Made by a program: the position numbers and the translations under genes. A DNA stretch of 64,000 nucleotides from Tenericutes bacterium HGW-Tenericutes-1 (GTDB lineage: Bacteria; Bacillota_I; Bacilli_A; Izemoplasmatales; Hujiaoplasmataceae), in assembly GCA_002839155.1 (NCBI GenBank), contig PGXM01000007.1, positions 68,621-132,620 of the forward strand, written 5' to 3'. The notes below the pieces were generated by a model, which made no database searches, had not been told where the DNA came from, and worked only from the letters and a program-made list of their open reading frames with translations. Below are positions 63,205 through 64,000 of this stretch, piece after piece (position 1 is the first letter of the stretch; each line of letters opens with the position of its first letter).

Positions 63205-64000
63205 ATGAAGAAAATACTCATAATTTTGTTTTTATTAATGACTTCTCTTAGCGTTATCGGTTGTACAGTAGAACCCAATCTCGATTACTGTATAGAAGGT
63301 CAGGTCAAAGACGTCTATAAATGCACTAAGACGTGGTCAACGATGTTTGACACAACCGTTTCATTAACGCTCTATTTGGATAAAACCGAAAGATACGATG
63401 TTGAGGTTGTTTTTGAAGCGGTCGAAGCGTTATTGTTAGAGTACCATCAGTATTTTGATAAGTACAATGAATATGCTGGTGTCAATAATGTTTATACCAT
63501 CAATGAAAATAATGACAAAGAAACCGTTATTGATCAAGCCTTATTTGATGCGTTAAAGTATGTTTTAACCAATGAAAGATCAATTAAAATTGGAAATACG
63601 GCCCTCTTTAATATCGCCTTAAATCCGGTTCTCAAAGTATGGCATGACGCAAGAGAAAATCCTGCTTGTACGAGCGTCTTTGGACAAGATACTTGTCCTA
63701 CCCCAGATTCATCACTTATAGAAGCATCATACAATATTAATCCTGATGATATAATTCTTAACGAAACTGCTTTGACAATCGCTTTTGCTAAACCAAATAT
63801 GTCGATTGACTTGGGCGGTTTTGGTAAAGGTTATGCCTCAGAGATTGTCACGGATTACCTTGATTCTAAAGGATATTCCTATATTTTAAATGCAGGTAAT
63901 TCAAATGTCAAAGCAGGTGGAATTAACCCAAACAATGAAGATGGTTTTTATTATATCGTTTTACTAGAACCAACATTCGAATCGTATAATTCCGACTATT
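63205..64000 (+). CDS. apbE: FAD:protein FMN transferase (ApbE), lipoprotein, 3' end outside the window
   Basis: 265 codons are visible. Lipobox SVIGC (Cys about residue 20), then the ApbE fold: MFDTTVSLTLY near 45, HQYFDKYNEYAGVNNVYTIN, and the diagnostic MSIDLGGFGKGYASEIV near 200 followed by YILNAGNSNVKAGG. It attaches FMN to Ser/Thr of membrane electron-transfer proteins (Rnf, Nqr or fumarate-reductase types) outside the cell. Start after GGTGAT. No flavinylated partner is in the window. Confidence 0.92.
   Translation, partial: MKKILIILFLLMTSLSVIGCTVEPNLDYCIEGQVKDVYKCTKTWSTMFDTTVSLTLYLDKTERYDVEVVFEAVEALLLEYHQYFDKYNEYAGVNNVYTINENNDKETVIDQALFDALKYVLTNERSIKIGNTALFNIALNPVLKVWHDARENPACTSVFGQDTCPTPDSSLIEASYNINPDDIILNETALTIAFAKPNMSIDLGGFGKGYASEIVTDYLDSKGYSYILNAGNSNVKAGGINPNNEDGFYYIVLLEPTFESYNSDY

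Noticed and set aside
1-64000. Mycoplasma-type code with TGA as Trp
   Set aside because: Genes such as those at 11710 and 26581-29047 end at TGA or TAG at sensible family lengths and Trp residues are TGG.
1-64000. CRISPR arrays, insertion sequences, tRNA or rRNA genes
   Set aside because: Repeats seen are intragenic protein repeats; no direct-repeat/spacer pattern, transposase or tRNA/rRNA-like sequence was noticed by eye. A tRNAscan or ISfinder run was not possible.

Overview
This looks like a low-GC, Gram-positive-type anaerobe from the wall-less or thin-walled side of the Bacillota, most like the Acholeplasmatales/Izemoplasmatales (Tenericutes). Reasons: AT-rich DNA with strong Shine-Dalgarno sites, lipoproteins with lipobox cysteines followed by Thr-rich stalks, a single-chain pyruvate:ferredoxin oxidoreductase, and Bacillota-type proteins (WalJ/YycJ, YhaM, SipW, DUF1146, NusG-domain-II protein). 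TGA is used as a stop and Trp is TGG, so the code is standard, unlike Mycoplasma. The taxonomic placement is an inference. No rRNA, tRNA, CRISPR array or insertion sequence was seen.

Layout. 1-7.1 kb: a repeat-rich carbohydrate-binding lipoprotein broken by a frameshift, a cation diffusion facilitator behind a structured leader, and a large PrsA-like lipoprotein. 7.1-12.5 kb: nifJ, a LicA-type kinase and WalJ/YycJ. 12.5-21.1 kb: an eight-gene operon with two SipW-type signal peptidases, four small TasA-like or envelope proteins, a membrane-anchored McrB-like AAA+ ATPase and a nuclease-less McrC/DUF2357-like coiled-coil protein, all behind a cyclic-di-GMP-I riboswitch. 21.2-34.1 kb: an eleven-gene acyl-CoA and branched-chain-type ABC transport operon (thiolase, FabG, KASIII-like, LivHMGFK, CoA-transferase, two alpha/beta hydrolases) facing a divergent TetR regulator with candidate operators. 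34.1-45.8 kb: a second cyclic-di-GMP-I riboswitch operon encoding a SipW-type surface protein, a ~2490-residue GLUG/beta-helix secreted protein and two membrane GGDEF-EAL proteins. 46-57.4 kb: a second PrsA-like giant and two large lipoproteins (CBM/DUF5011 repeats; glycerophosphodiesterase). 57.4-64 kb: YhaM, type I pullulanase, CCA-adding enzyme, YigZ, DUF1146, NusG-II protein and the start of ApbE.

How it fits together. The most striking content is a c-di-GMP-controlled surface-matrix system. Two nearly identical riboswitches, each behind a perfect TTGACA-N17-TATAAT promoter, precede operons that build SipW-processed surface proteins and a giant adhesin-like protein. The second operon also carries an apparently intact EAL phosphodiesterase, which could close a feedback loop. 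The McrB/McrC-like pair sits inside the fibre operon with tight gene spacing and has no recognisable nuclease, suggesting a restriction-type AAA+ module reused for envelope or fibre biogenesis. The large lipoproteins, pullulanase and nifJ suggest fermentation of polysaccharides and envelope debris; the TetR-controlled operon suggests import and CoA-dependent breakdown of an unidentified carboxylate or ester.
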